Source: Streptomyces sp. CB02058 (lineage in GTDB: Bacteria > Actinomycetota > Actinomycetes > Streptomycetales > Streptomycetaceae). Taken from it: DNA of 64,000 bases. Each line of letters begins with the position of its first letter. The first letter of the stretch is position 1. Both the position numbers and the translations under genes were made by a program. The notes beneath the pieces were generated by a model. It saw nothing but the letters and a program-made list of their open reading frames with translations. It did no database searches and was not told the origin of the DNA. Positions 8,073-16,696 of the stretch are shown here, in pieces. The DNA lies in contig NZ_LIPG01000001.1 in the NCBI RefSeq assembly GCF_001905505.1, forward strand, positions 310,001 through 374,000. Reading direction: 5' to 3'.

Positions 8073-9455
8073 ATGGCAGCCAGGCCTCTCGTCGCCCGTC
8101 AGCCGAACGAACGGCTCCAGACGCTCATCCAGGAGGCGGCGTGCTCCAACGCCGGTCTCGCACGACGGGTCAACATGGTCGGAGCCGAGCGGGGTCTCGA
8201 CCTCCGCTACGACAAGACGTCCGTGGCCCGCTGGCTGCGCGGCCAGCAGCCACGCGGCAGGGCGCCCGGAATCATCGCCGAGGCGATCGGCCGCAAGCTC
8301 GGCCGCACGGTCACGATCGACGAGATCGGCATGGCCAACGGCAAGAGCCTCGCCTCGGGCGTCGGCCTGCAGTTCGCGCCCACCGTGCTCGGCGCGATCG
8401 AGCAGGTCTGCGAGCTGTGGCGCAGCGACGTGGGCCGTCGCGACCTGCTGTCCGGCTCCGCCGTGGCCGCGTCCGCGCTGGTCGAGCCCAGCCGTGACTG
8501 GCTGATCACGGGCGCCGACCCGCAGGTGGCCCGGACCGCCGGGAGCAGGGTCGGGACGGCGGACGTCGAGGCGGTGCGGGCGATGACGGCCGCGCTCGTC
8601 GACCTGGACCACCGCTTCGGCAGCGGGCACGTGCGGCCCGTCCTCGTGCACTACCTCAACAGCGTGGTGTCCGGGCTGCTTTCGGGGGCGTACCGCGAAT
8701 CGGTCGGCCGTGAGCTCTTCGGCGCCGTCGCCCGGCTCACCGAGCTCGCCGGATACATGGCCGTCGACACCGGGCAGCCCGGGCTCGCCCAGCGGTACTA
8801 CATCCAGGCGCTGCGCCTCGCCCAGGCCGCGGGCGACCGGGCGTACGGGGGCTATGTGCTCGCCGCGTCGATGAGCCACCTCGCCGCTCAGCTCGGCAAC
8901 CCCCGGGAGATCGCCCAGCTGGCGCGGGCCGCTCAGGAGGGCGCCCGGGGCCGGGTCACCCCGCGCGCGGAGGCCATGTTCCACGCCGCCGAGGCCCGGG
9001 GCCACGCGCTCATGGGAGACGCCCGCACCTGCCAGGTGGCGGCGAGCCGTGCGCTGACCGCCCTGGAGCAGGCCGACCCGGACACCGGCGACGACCCGTC
9101 CTGGATCACGCACTTCGACGCCGGCTATCTCGCGGACGAGCTGGCGCACTGTCACCGCGACCTGGGGCAGGCCGAGCCCGCCGCCCGCCGCGCGAAGGAG
9201 GCCCTGGCCGCACTCCCGGAGTCCCGGGCCCGGCGCAGGGGCATCGGCCTGGTGCTCCTCGCCAGCGCGCAGGTGCAGCAGCGCGAGGTGGAGCAGGCGT
9301 GCCACACGGGGCTGCGGGCGATGGAGCTCCTGGGGACGGTGCGCTCCAGCCGGGGTGCGGAATATCTCGACGACCTCCAGCAGCGTCTGGAGCCGTTCGG
9401 GAACGAGCCCGCCGTCCGGGAGTTCGGAGCCAGACTGGAGCTCCAGGCCGCCTGA
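8073..9455 (+). CDS. NsdA-like TPR regulatory protein
   Basis: 460 residues. The N-terminal ~90 residues form a degenerate HTH-like region ('ACSNAGLARRVNMVGAERGLDLRYDKTSVARWLRG', written here as adjoining pieces 'ACSNAGLARRVNM' and 'YDKTSVARWLRGQQPRG'). A long helical region with TPR-like repeats follows ('GLAQRYYIQALRLAQAAGD', 'ARTCQVAASRALTALEQAD'). This is the architecture of Streptomyces NsdA, a negative regulator of sporulation and antibiotic production, and its paralogues. The start at 8073 was chosen because AGGGGGAAAAAG precedes it; a longer version from 8016 has no ribosome site. It is likely cytoplasmic, and its DNA target and partner are unknown. Confidence 0.75.
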   Translation: MAARPLVARQPNERLQTLIQEAACSNAGLARRVNMVGAERGLDLRYDKTSVARWLRGQQPRGRAPGIIAEAIGRKLGRTVTIDEIGMANGKSLASGVGLQFAPTVLGAIEQVCELWRSDVGRRDLLSGSAVAASALVEPSRDWLITGADPQVARTAGSRVGTADVEAVRAMTAALVDLDHRFGSGHVRPVLVHYLNSVVSGLLSGAYRESVGRELFGAVARLTELAGYMAVDTGQPGLAQRYYIQALRLAQAAGDRAYGGYVLAASMSHLAAQLGNPREIAQLARAAQEGARGRVTPRAEAMFHAAEARGHALMGDARTCQVAASRALTALEQADPDTGDDPSWITHFDAGYLADELAHCHRDLGQAEPAARRAKEALAALPESRARRRGIGLVLLASAQVQQREVEQACHTGLRAMELLGTVRSSRGAEYLDDLQQRLEPFGNEPAVREFGARLELQAA

Positions 9456-9615
9456 CCGGGCGTCTTCGGCGAGTTGACCAGGAACAGCGTCGCGGGCGTG
9501 CTGCGCGTTACCGCAGTGTGGAGGGGTGGTGAGGGGCCTTGGGCGCTTGGCGTCGCGCTCGGGCCACCCGGTAGCGTGAGCCGACGATTCCATAGGTTGA
9601 CACGTAGGAGTCCCG

Positions 9616-11172
9616 GTGACGCAGAGCGGACAGGGTGACGAGCGGCAGCTTCCCGCTGTACGGCCCGCGCACGAAGGTGTCGTGCTGCCCGCGGACGGTG
9701 GTGCCCCATGGACCCCGGGCGCGCCACCGGCCGCGCAGCCGGACCAGGCGGCGCCTGCGGGCGGCCGGCCGTGGGGCCAGCCCTGGGGGCCGCAGGCCAC
9801 CCCGCAGGAGGGCCACGCGCCGGGGCAGCTGCCGCCCGAGCAGCAGGCGCCGGGTTCGTACGCACCCCAGCACGGCCAGTACCAGGCCCCGCAGCAGTCG
9901 TACGCACCCCAGGAGCAGCAGCACCAGCAAGGCGCGTACCAGCAGCACCAGCAGGACGCGTACCCGCAGCCGCAGACCTACGCCCAGCCGCTGCCGCCGG
10001 AGAACACCCCGGGCGCCGGCCAGGCCGGAGCGCAGGGCATGGGGCAGGGCGGGGACGCGGACGCCACGCAGTACATCGCGCCCGTGCCCGGCGGCTCCTT
10101 CCCCGGCGGGCTGCCGCCCGAGCGTCCCGCGGAATCCACCCAGTACCTGGGCCGGTCCGCCGCGTCCGAGCAGCCCTCCGACGCCGACGCCACCCAGTAC
10201 ATACCCCCGGTGCCCGGCGGCGCTCCGTACGGCATCCGTCCCGGGGCCCCGGGCGACCGGCAGCCGCCCGCGGAGTTCGACAGCCTCTTCCGCAGCGAGG
10301 AGCCCGCCGGCGCCACGCAGCAGATGCCCCGCTTCGACCCCGGGCAGCAGCAGGCCCAGCAGCAGCACCGGCCCTACCAGGCGCAGCAGCCGCAGAGCGC
10401 GCAGCCCTACCAGTCGGGCCTGCAGAACCTCCAGGGCGGACAGGGCGGACAGGGCGGACCCGGCGGCCAGGCCGGGCACGGAGGCCACGGCGGTCACGGC
10501 GGCTACGGCGCTGACGAGCCCGACCAGGGCCACGGCCCGCAGCGCAGACGGTCCCCGCACATCCCGCTGATCGCCGCGGTCGTCATCGGCTGCGCCGTCA
10601 TCGGTCTCGGCGCGGGCGCGCTGCTGAGCGGCGGCGACGAGAGCCCGGACGACAAGCAGCCGGTGGCCTCCCGGAGTTCGTCCGCCGCGGAGCCCACCGA
10701 GGCGGCGGCCGACCCCGCGAAGCCGCAGGCGGAGGCGCTCGACAAGCTCCTCGCGGACAGCAACAACAGCCGTGCCGCGGTGATCAGCGCCGTCGAGAAG
10801 ATCAGGGGCTGCCGGGCGCTGGACCAGGCCGAGACCGACCTGACGGGCGCGGCCACGCAGCGACGCAGCCTCGTCACCAGGCTGGAAGCGCTGAGCGTCG
10901 ACCAGCTTCCCGACCACGAGCAGCTGAAGACCTCGCTGACGAAGGCCTGGCAGGCGTCGGCCGAGGCCGACGACCACTACGCCGCGTGGGCCCGCCAGGC
11001 GAAGGACGACAAGAAGGTCTGCAAGGGCGGCAAGGCCCGCACGACGGACGAGACGAACAAGGGCAACGCCTCCAGCAGCGACGCCACCATCCAGAAGCGC
11101 AAGGCCTCGGGGCTGTGGAACTCCATCGCGCGCAAGTACACGCTGACGGAGCGCGCCCCGACGCAGCTCTGA
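9616..11172 (+). CDS. Gln/Pro-rich single-pass membrane protein with TQY repeats
   Basis: 518 residues. The first ~300 are disordered and rich in Gln, Pro, Gly and Tyr. One transmembrane helix ('IPLIAAVVIGCAVIGLGAGA', about 315-335) follows, and then an extracytoplasmic region of about 180 residues with a helical domain ('AEALDKLLADSNNSRAAVIS'). Within the cytoplasmic tail the motifs DATQYIAPVPGG, STQYLGRSA, DATQYIPPVPGG and GATQQMPRF recur. Such Thr-Gln sites are plausible Ser/Thr-kinase targets and FHA ligands. GTG at 9616 has TAGGAGT upstream, and a TAGGTT -10-like box lies near 9595. The function is unknown. Confidence 0.7.
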   Translation: MTQSGQGDERQLPAVRPAHEGVVLPADGGAPWTPGAPPAAQPDQAAPAGGRPWGQPWGPQATPQEGHAPGQLPPEQQAPGSYAPQHGQYQAPQQSYAPQEQQHQQGAYQQHQQDAYPQPQTYAQPLPPENTPGAGQAGAQGMGQGGDADATQYIAPVPGGSFPGGLPPERPAESTQYLGRSAASEQPSDADATQYIPPVPGGAPYGIRPGAPGDRQPPAEFDSLFRSEEPAGATQQMPRFDPGQQQAQQQHRPYQAQQPQSAQPYQSGLQNLQGGQGGQGGPGGQAGHGGHGGHGGYGADEPDQGHGPQRRRSPHIPLIAAVVIGCAVIGLGAGALLSGGDESPDDKQPVASRSSSAAEPTEAAADPAKPQAEALDKLLADSNNSRAAVISAVEKIRGCRALDQAETDLTGAATQRRSLVTRLEALSVDQLPDHEQLKTSLTKAWQASAEADDHYAAWARQAKDDKKVCKGGKARTTDETNKGNASSSDATIQKRKASGLWNSIARKYTLTERAPTQL

Positions 11173-11275
11173 CGCGACGGCCTCCGGCCCCGGACGCCAC
11201 GGGAGCCGGAGGCCGACGAGCGTGCGGCGCGCCGGACACCGTGGCCCGCCGGGCCCCGTGGTCCGCCGTCCTGCG

Positions 11276-12550
11276 TCAGACGCCGGAGCCGGCGTTCACG
11301 AGCGTCTCCGTGATGTCCACGAAGCCCTTCTTCGCGGACGTGAGACGCCCGTCACGGACCACCTGGAACGTCACCCGCCCATTGACGATGCGCCCGTAGG
11401 CGGCCGTGCCCACCATGTCCTGGAAGCGCCAGCGCAGGACCGGCGTCAGGCCGCCGGTGTCCACCTCGGTGCCGCGGTTGAGGCTGACGGAGACACCGCC
11501 CGCCGTGATCGAGGACTCGTCCATCGCCTCGATGACCGCCTTGAGCACGGTGTAGGCGATCCAGGTCGTCTGCACGCCCGTGTCCTCGGGATCGATCCGG
11601 TTGTCCTTGAAGGCGTACGTGTCGATCACCTGACGCATCTCGTCCCAGCGGGCGTCGCCCGAGTCCGGGTACCAGCCGGTGACGAGGGCCCCCTCGAAGG
11701 GGCTGTTCCGGCCGCCCGAGCGGTCGATGAGGCCCTGGCCCACACTGCCCAGCACGGACGAGATCCGTACTTCGTCGTCCTTCGACTCCAGCCGGCGGAA
11801 GGAGTCGAAGAACGTCCCCGTGCCCTTGCCGAGCACCGCCGTCACACAGCCGCCGCCGGCCTGCTCCAGCGCCTTGGCCGCCTGGGAGTCGTACGACGTG
11901 GCCTCCTCGGGCGCGCTGATGTCGTAGGACGCGGGCCGGTTGCTCCGGCTGAGGCTCGCGTCGAGGAGCCCGGGCAGCGTGTCGCCGACCAGGGTGTCGG
12001 GCCGCACCAGCGAGACCCGCTCGCAGTCGGCCGCGAGCTGCTCCCCGTTGCCCGCGACGAGCGCGGGCTGGCCGCCGTTGACGGGGTAGGACAGATAGCT
12101 GGTGAACTCGTCGGCCGAGGCGCCGTAACCGCCGATGTACGGGATTCCGGCGGACTCCAGCGGGGCCAGGAACGCCCGCCCGTATCTGCTGTACGAGCCG
12201 ACGACCGCCGCCACGTCCTCGTCCGCCGCCCGCCGGGCGCACTTCGAGGCCCCGCTCGCGGTGTCCTGTTCGTTGCAGGTGAGCACGCGGAGCTCGTGGC
12301 CGTCGATCCCGCCCTGCTCGTTGATCCAGCGGGCGTAGGTCCGCGCCATGGCCGGCATGCCGGCCATGTTCACGGTGTCGGCTCCGGTGGTGTCGGGGGC
12401 CCAGGTCATCACGGTGACGGGCTCCCTGGAGCCCCCCGAGGCTCCAGGGAGTACACCGCAGCCGGATATCAGCAGTGCCCCGGCCGCCACCGATGTGAGG
12501 AGCTTGTAGGGGCGGGGGGAGGAGAGGCGTCGCCATCCGGTCATGGGCAT
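11276..12550 (-). CDS. Branched-chain amino-acid-type ABC binding lipoprotein
   Basis: 424 residues from ATG 12550 (a second ATG at 12544 is equally possible). The signal peptide ends in lipobox LISGC ('LTSVAAGALLISGCGV'), so it is anchored outside the membrane by a lipid. The rest is a periplasmic-binding-protein type-1 fold like LivJ/AmiC ('GADTVNMAGMPAMARTYARW' near residue 60, 'VVGSYSRYGRAFLAPLESAG'). No permease or ATPase gene adjoins it, so it either serves a transporter encoded elsewhere or acts as a sensor. Ligand class is inferred from the fold only. Confidence 0.8.
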   Translation of the reverse strand: MPMTGWRRLSSPRPYKLLTSVAAGALLISGCGVLPGASGGSREPVTVMTWAPDTTGADTVNMAGMPAMARTYARWINEQGGIDGHELRVLTCNEQDTASGASKCARRAADEDVAAVVGSYSRYGRAFLAPLESAGIPYIGGYGASADEFTSYLSYPVNGGQPALVAGNGEQLAADCERVSLVRPDTLVGDTLPGLLDASLSRSNRPASYDISAPEEATSYDSQAAKALEQAGGGCVTAVLGKGTGTFFDSFRRLESKDDEVRISSVLGSVGQGLIDRSGGRNSPFEGALVTGWYPDSGDARWDEMRQVIDTYAFKDNRIDPEDTGVQTTWIAYTVLKAVIEAMDESSITAGGVSVSLNRGTEVDTGGLTPVLRWRFQDMVGTAAYGRIVNGRVTFQVVRDGRLTSAKKGFVDITETLVNAGSGV

Positions 12551-12653
12551 GAACTTTTGCGGCTCACGGGTAACGCCGCAGTGTGCGCCGGTCAACGCAT
12601 GGTGACGTACAGGTGAATTGCGGGGGGCCGCGCACGGCCGCCGGAGGGGAACG

Positions 12654-12659
12654 TACGAT
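12654..12659 (+). promoter_or_regulatory. -10 box implying a leaderless mRNA
   Basis: TACGAT fits TANNNT and ends eight bases before the GTG at 12668. The only purine-rich stretch (GGAGGGG, about 12643-12649) is too far upstream to act as a ribosome site. A transcript starting at or next to the GTG is the simplest reading. Confidence 0.45.
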
Positions 12660-12667
12660 CGACAACC

Positions 12668-13165
12668 GTGCAGCAAGGTTCGGAGAACACTTCCCGTCGC
12701 GGCCGTCGCTCCTCCACCATGGGCGGCATGCCGCTCAACGACATGCCGTGGTGGCGCTGGCGCAGCAACGTGCGCTCGGCGCTGCACATGCTCTCCGACC
12801 CCGTCTTCCACCACGAGTGCTGGCTGGCCGGCCGGGAGGGGTACGGCGACGTCACCGACGCCGTGTACCGCCTGGTCGAGGACACCTGGCTCGACAACTG
12901 GTCCGCCGAGAAGTACGTCGGCACGATCTTCCGCGACTCGGCCGAGGCCGCCCTCGTGGACGTCGCCGCCCTGCGGGTGCTGCGCATCATGCACCAGACG
13001 GGCGCGGACGCCCCCGTATCCGCCTATCTGGAACACCCGGGCTGGGGCGAGGCGGTCATGGCCGCCCGCGAAGCCCATGTGATGCTCGCCACCAATGACG
13101 CGGAGGACCCCGACACCCCGCCGCGCTCCCTGGACGTGCTCCGCATCATGACCAGATCGGCGTGA
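12668..13165 (+). CDS. Conserved actinobacterial protein of unknown function
   Basis: 165 residues, soluble, with a basic Ser-rich N-terminus followed by a Trp-rich segment ('NDMPWWRWRSNVRSALHML') and a helical body ('VYRLVEDTWLDNWSAEKYVG', 'AALVDVAALRVLRIMHQTGA'). No catalytic motif or HTH was recognised. Composition and codon use match the neighbours, so it is a real gene rather than a frame shadow. It is transcribed towards purU, which starts 28 bp after its stop, so the two may be cotranscribed. Confidence 0.65.
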   Translation: MQQGSENTSRRGRRSSTMGGMPLNDMPWWRWRSNVRSALHMLSDPVFHHECWLAGREGYGDVTDAVYRLVEDTWLDNWSAEKYVGTIFRDSAEAALVDVAALRVLRIMHQTGADAPVSAYLEHPGWGEAVMAAREAHVMLATNDAEDPDTPPRSLDVLRIMTRSA

Positions 13166-13193
13166 CCTCCGGGCGGTGTGGCACCCTACGGGG

Positions 13194-14093
13194 ATGACCG
13201 CGCCGCAGCCTGCCGAATCCGTAACCGCTGCCTCGGACGCCACCGCCGAGCAGTACGTCCTCACGCTCTCCTGCCCCGACAAGCAGGGCATCGTGCACGC
13301 CGTGTCGAGCTATCTCTTCATGACCGGCTGCAACATCGAGGACAGTCAGCAGTTCGGCGACCACGACACCGGTCTCTTCTTCATGCGCGTCCACTTCTCG
13401 GCGGACGCCACGGTCACCGTGGACAAGCTGCGGGCCAGCTTCGCCGCGATCGGGGACTCCTTCCGGATGGAGTGGCAGATCCACCGCGCGAGCGACCGCA
13501 TGCGCATCGTGCTGATGGTCAGCAAGTTCGGGCACTGCCTGAACGACCTGCTGTTCCGCTCCCGCACCGGTGCGCTGCCCGTCGAGATCGTGGCGGTCGT
13601 CTCCAACCACACGGAGTTCGCCGAGCTCGTCGCCTCGTACGGAGTGCCCTTCCGGCACATCCCCGTGACCAGGGACAACAAGCCGGAGGCCGAGGCGCAG
13701 CTGCTGGAGCTGGTGCGGAGCGAGAACGTCGAACTGGTCGTCCTGGCGCGCTACATGCAGGTGCTCTCGGACGATCTCTGCAAGCAGCTGAGCGGCCGGA
13801 TCATCAACATCCACCACTCCTTCCTGCCGAGCTTCAAGGGTGCGAAGCCGTACCACCAGGCGCATGCGCGCGGGGTGAAGCTGATCGGCGCGACGGCGCA
13901 CTACGTGACCGCCGACCTCGACGAGGGGCCGATCATCGAGCAGGAGGTCGAGCGCGTCGGCCACGGCGTCACGCCGGACCAGCTCGTCGCCGTCGGCCGC
14001 GACGTGGAGTGCCAGGCGCTGGCCCGCGCGGTCAAGTGGCACGCGGAGCGGCGCATCCTGCTCAACGGCCGCCGCACGGTCGTCTTCGACTGA
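13194..14093 (+). CDS. purU: Formyltetrahydrofolate deformylase
   Basis: 299 residues. An N-terminal ACT domain (about 20-100: 'YVLTLSCPDKQGIVHAVSSY') is fused to a formyltransferase-fold catalytic domain. Active-site elements are 'IINIHHSFLPSFKGA' (His and the LP loop) and the Asp of 'DLDEGPIIEQ'. PurU hydrolyses 10-formyl-THF to formate and THF, balancing one-carbon units; the ACT domain senses Met/Gly in E. coli. The length matches the family. ATG 13194 was preferred over an in-frame ATG at 13176, which overlaps the spacer. Cytoplasmic. Confidence 0.95.
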   Translation: MTAPQPAESVTAASDATAEQYVLTLSCPDKQGIVHAVSSYLFMTGCNIEDSQQFGDHDTGLFFMRVHFSADATVTVDKLRASFAAIGDSFRMEWQIHRASDRMRIVLMVSKFGHCLNDLLFRSRTGALPVEIVAVVSNHTEFAELVASYGVPFRHIPVTRDNKPEAEAQLLELVRSENVELVVLARYMQVLSDDLCKQLSGRIINIHHSFLPSFKGAKPYHQAHARGVKLIGATAHYVTADLDEGPIIEQEVERVGHGVTPDQLVAVGRDVECQALARAVKWHAERRILLNGRRTVVFD

Positions 14094-14143
14094 GACCCGA
14101 AGGCCCCGGGACCCGGCGGACGGCCCTCAGGGAGCCGCCGGGC

Positions 14144-15373
14144 TCACAGCCGGCTCAGGGAGGCCGCCGCGCACAGGACGTCGTGGATCGCCTCGCGGTC
14201 GCCCTCCTGGCCGGCCGCCGCCTCGACCGGCGGCACGTGCCCGGCGACCAGCCGGCAGAACTCCACCCCGTCCAGGGCGACCTGCGCGACCGTGTGGGCG
14301 GGGGAGCCGAGGGCGGCGGGCGAGTCCAGCGCGATGTACCAGTCGCCGCCGCCGCGGCCCTCGACCTCCAGATGGAGCGAGCGCCCCGGCCTCCCCGCCG
14401 TGACCAGATGCCTGGCCGGTGCGGCGAGCCCCGCACGGCGCCGTTCGGCGAGGGTCGCGGGGAGCAGCCGGGCCGCCAGGTCGATCATCCCGTGGAGGTG
14501 GGCGGCGGCGGGCGGCTCGTAGGGATAGTCCACGGCGTTCGCGATGTCACCGCCGTGCACCCAGCACTCGAAGGCCCTCTCCAGGAGCGAGTCCTGCAGC
14601 GGGAGGGCGAAGTCGCCGTAGGGGACGGAGAGCTCCGCGACACCGCGGCCGGCGAACGAGACCGTACGGACGAGCGCGTGGCTCTGCTCCCGCCACGGCT
14701 CCCGCACGGTCCGGGTCGGCGGCCGGTGGGCGGACGACCAGTAGTGCTCGGTGCGCTCGGTCGCCGAGGCCGGCTTCTCGCCCCTGCCGAGCGGGTCGTC
14801 CAGGCCGAGCGCCGCGGACACCAGGCCGTCGACGGCCATCAGATGACCGATGACCCCGGCGACCGTCGTCTTGCGGTTCACCTGGCGCTCGCCCTCGAAC
14901 CACCTCAGACGCACCGGGGCGTGCCACTCCGAGTCGCCTATGTCACGCAGCAGCGCGTCGAGCCTGGCGGTCTCCGCGTCGTACGGAGCGGCCCAGGCGG
15001 GCACGGGAATACGCGGCGGTCGCCGCCCCAGACAGCCCTCCAGGACGCGGGACCTGAGCATCGGGTCCAGGTCCAGGGTGCCGTCGGTGTGCAGCAGGCC
15101 CACCGCGTCGCGCAGCCGCAGCGCCTCGTCCGCGCAGGGGGCGCACATGGTGAGGTGGTCCTCGACCGCCGCGGTCTCCTCGGCGGAGCAGGCGGCCAGG
15201 GCCCAGGCGCCGAGCAGAGACTTGAGCACCTTGTGGGTGAGTGGCTGACCTGAGCCCCCGGGCAGGACCGGCGGCAGCTGCTCGCGGTCGTCAGCGGCCG
15301 CCCGGGGGCCGGGTATGCGCCGTTCGACCGGCTGCTCTCCGTCGCGGGCCTCGCCGCTCCTGTCCTCGTTCAC
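14144..15373 (-). CDS. Zinc anti-sigma factor fused to an MDMPI-like domain
   Basis: 409 residues. Residues ~45-100 hold a ZAS-type zinc finger (HLTMCAPC, the HX3CX2C core). This is followed from about 140 by a mycothiol-dependent maleylpyruvate isomerase (DinB-like) domain ('TTVAGVIGHLMAVDGLVSAAL', with the conserved His of 'GHLMAVDG'). There is no transmembrane helix, so it is a cytoplasmic anti-sigma factor. Its ATG overlaps the sigma-factor stop by four bases (15370-15373), giving coupled stoichiometric synthesis. The fusion suggests the sigma factor is released by a thiol or small-molecule signal sensed by the MDMPI domain; that is inference. Confidence 0.8.
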   Translation of the reverse strand: MNEDRSGEARDGEQPVERRIPGPRAAADDREQLPPVLPGGSGQPLTHKVLKSLLGAWALAACSAEETAAVEDHLTMCAPCADEALRLRDAVGLLHTDGTLDLDPMLRSRVLEGCLGRRPPRIPVPAWAAPYDAETARLDALLRDIGDSEWHAPVRLRWFEGERQVNRKTTVAGVIGHLMAVDGLVSAALGLDDPLGRGEKPASATERTEHYWSSAHRPPTRTVREPWREQSHALVRTVSFAGRGVAELSVPYGDFALPLQDSLLERAFECWVHGGDIANAVDYPYEPPAAAHLHGMIDLAARLLPATLAERRRAGLAAPARHLVTAGRPGRSLHLEVEGRGGGDWYIALDSPAALGSPAHTVAQVALDGVEFCRLVAGHVPPVEAAAGQEGDREAIHDVLCAAASLSRL

Positions 15374-15939
15374 GGTGTCGGTCCGTATCCCGGAGGCGCG
15401 GTGTCCGCCGACGGCCGGGTGTTCGCGGTGGAGAGCAGCTGGAGCCCGAGCCGCAGCCGGCGCCTCGCCTCGTCCCCGGTGACGCCGAGGTCGGACGCGG
15501 CCTGGCGGTAGTCCCTGCGCTGTACGTACGCGAGCTCCAGGGCGGCGCGCAGGGGAGCGGGCATGGAGGCGACGATGTAGTCGGCGCGGGCCGCGGCGGT
15601 GGCCCTGAGCACCCGGTGCTCGAGCTCCTCGGCGTCCTGCCCCTCGGCCCCTTCGTGCTCCCCGCGCAGCCGCAGCACGGACCGGCGGTGGGTGAGCCGT
15701 GCCACCCAGGAGCGCATCGAACCGTGCTTGGGGTTGTAGGCGTCCGGGTTCTCCCAGACGTAGCAGAAGACCTCGCGGGTCACCTGGTCCGCGGCGTCCT
15801 CGTCGTCGAGCATCCGGTGGGCCTGGCTGTGCACGAGGGCGGCGAAGCGGTCGTAGAGCTCGCCGAGAGCCGCCGCCTCGCCCCGCGCCAGCCGCTGCTG
15901 CATGCGGCGGTCCCAGCGCGGTGGTGCGTCTTTCGCCAT
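15370..15939 (-). CDS. ECF-type RNA polymerase sigma factor
   Basis: 189 residues from ATG 15939, chosen because GGGGGCTCG precedes it; a start at 15990 would add 17 residues without a ribosome site. Region 2 is 'LYDRFAALVHSQAHRMLDDE' through 'VFCYVWENPDAYNPKHGSMR'. Region 4 is weak ('RAALELAYVQRRDYRQAASD', with HTH 'DLGVTGDEARRRLRLGL'). It directs RNA polymerase to its own regulon and is presumably held by the zinc anti-sigma factor encoded next. A 6-bp dyad, ACGTAC-N11-GTACGT (16000-16022), lies upstream and may be the autoregulatory region. Confidence 0.85.
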   Translation of the reverse strand: MAKDAPPRWDRRMQQRLARGEAAALGELYDRFAALVHSQAHRMLDDEDAADQVTREVFCYVWENPDAYNPKHGSMRSWVARLTHRRSVLRLRGEHEGAEGQDAEELEHRVLRATAAARADYIVASMPAPLRAALELAYVQRRDYRQAASDLGVTGDEARRRLRLGLQLLSTANTRPSADTAPPGYGPTP

Positions 15940-16228
15940 CGAGCCCCCAGCCCTGTTCCCCTCGTCACGTCGAAATGTAGTCGGCGACATCGGCCGTGCA
16001 CGTACCTTTGCGACAAGTACGTCCCCTCAGTGGCGTTGAATGATAAGGAATGAACGGCGCCTTGCCATTTCATGGCCGCGTAAACGATCCTGAAGTGATC
16101 ATTTCTGGAGGAATCGCGTACGGGCCCGATGTGCCGAACGGTGTTTCGCCGGAGCCCAGGGGGGCAGCCGCGAGGAGGAACGGTAACTTCCGGATCCTCC
16201 GGAATCCCCGGACGAGAGGCCGAGTCGC

Positions 16229-16603
16229 GTGACGCTGAAGGTGTACGAGACCGAGCAGGACGCGTGGACCGTGCTGCGCATCCACGGCGAGCTCGATCTC
16301 GTGAGTTCACCCGTCGTGCGCCAGTCCGTCCACGGAGCGGTGGCCGCGGGCCGCCACGACGTGGTCCTCGACCTCTCGGGCGTCCTCTTCTGCGACTCCA
16401 GCGGTGTCGGCGTCCTGATCGCCTCCCGGCGCCTCATGAAGTCCTGCGGCGGCCGGCTCCGGCTCATCCTCCCGGCCCGCGGAGCGGTGGACGGCTCGCA
16501 CGTCAACAAGGTGCTCGGCGCCCTCGGGGTACGCCGGCTCTTCGACGTCTACCCCGACGCGGACGCGGCGACCGACGAGGGATCCGAGCCGCTCACCGCC
16601 TGA
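16229..16603 (+). CDS. STAS-domain anti-sigma-factor antagonist
   Basis: 124 residues forming one STAS domain like SpoIIAA/BldG: 'TVLRIHGELDLVSSPVVRQS' and the phospho-acceptor loop 'DLSGVLFCDSSGVGVLIASR', in which a Ser of DSSG would be phosphorylated by an HATPase kinase/anti-sigma partner. In the unphosphorylated form such proteins sequester the anti-sigma factor. The gene is divergent from the ECF sigma operon. An HATPase protein of the right class is encoded 1.5 kb downstream (17785), which makes it a candidate partner. GTG start; the ribosome site is weak. Confidence 0.85.
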   Translation: MTLKVYETEQDAWTVLRIHGELDLVSSPVVRQSVHGAVAAGRHDVVLDLSGVLFCDSSGVGVLIASRRLMKSCGGRLRLILPARGAVDGSHVNKVLGALGVRRLFDVYPDADAATDEGSEPLTA

Positions 16604-16684
16604 CACCCGCCCGCCGCACCGGCGGCGTACGAGGTTGTCACATCACTGATGGACAGCGGTGACACGTGACGCCCTTCGGCGTCG

Positions 16685-16690
16685 TACGCT
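16685..16690 (+). promoter_or_regulatory. -10 box implying a leaderless EF-hand mRNA
   Basis: TACGCT (TANNNT) ends six bases before ATG 16697, and no ribosome-binding sequence is present between them. This spacing is the hallmark of leaderless transcripts in Streptomyces. Confidence 0.5.
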
Positions 16691-16696
16691 CCCCGC

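Noticed and set aside
7794..9800. 668-codon open frame on the minus strand over the NsdA-like gene
   Set aside because: Arg/Pro/Gly/His-rich composition with no domain, lying exactly antisense to a well-supported gene; a typical high-GC shadow.
16050..16232. 60-codon frame in the gap before the STAS gene
   Set aside because: No properly spaced ribosome site, composition unlike a protein, and it overlaps the STAS start; the gap more likely holds promoters.
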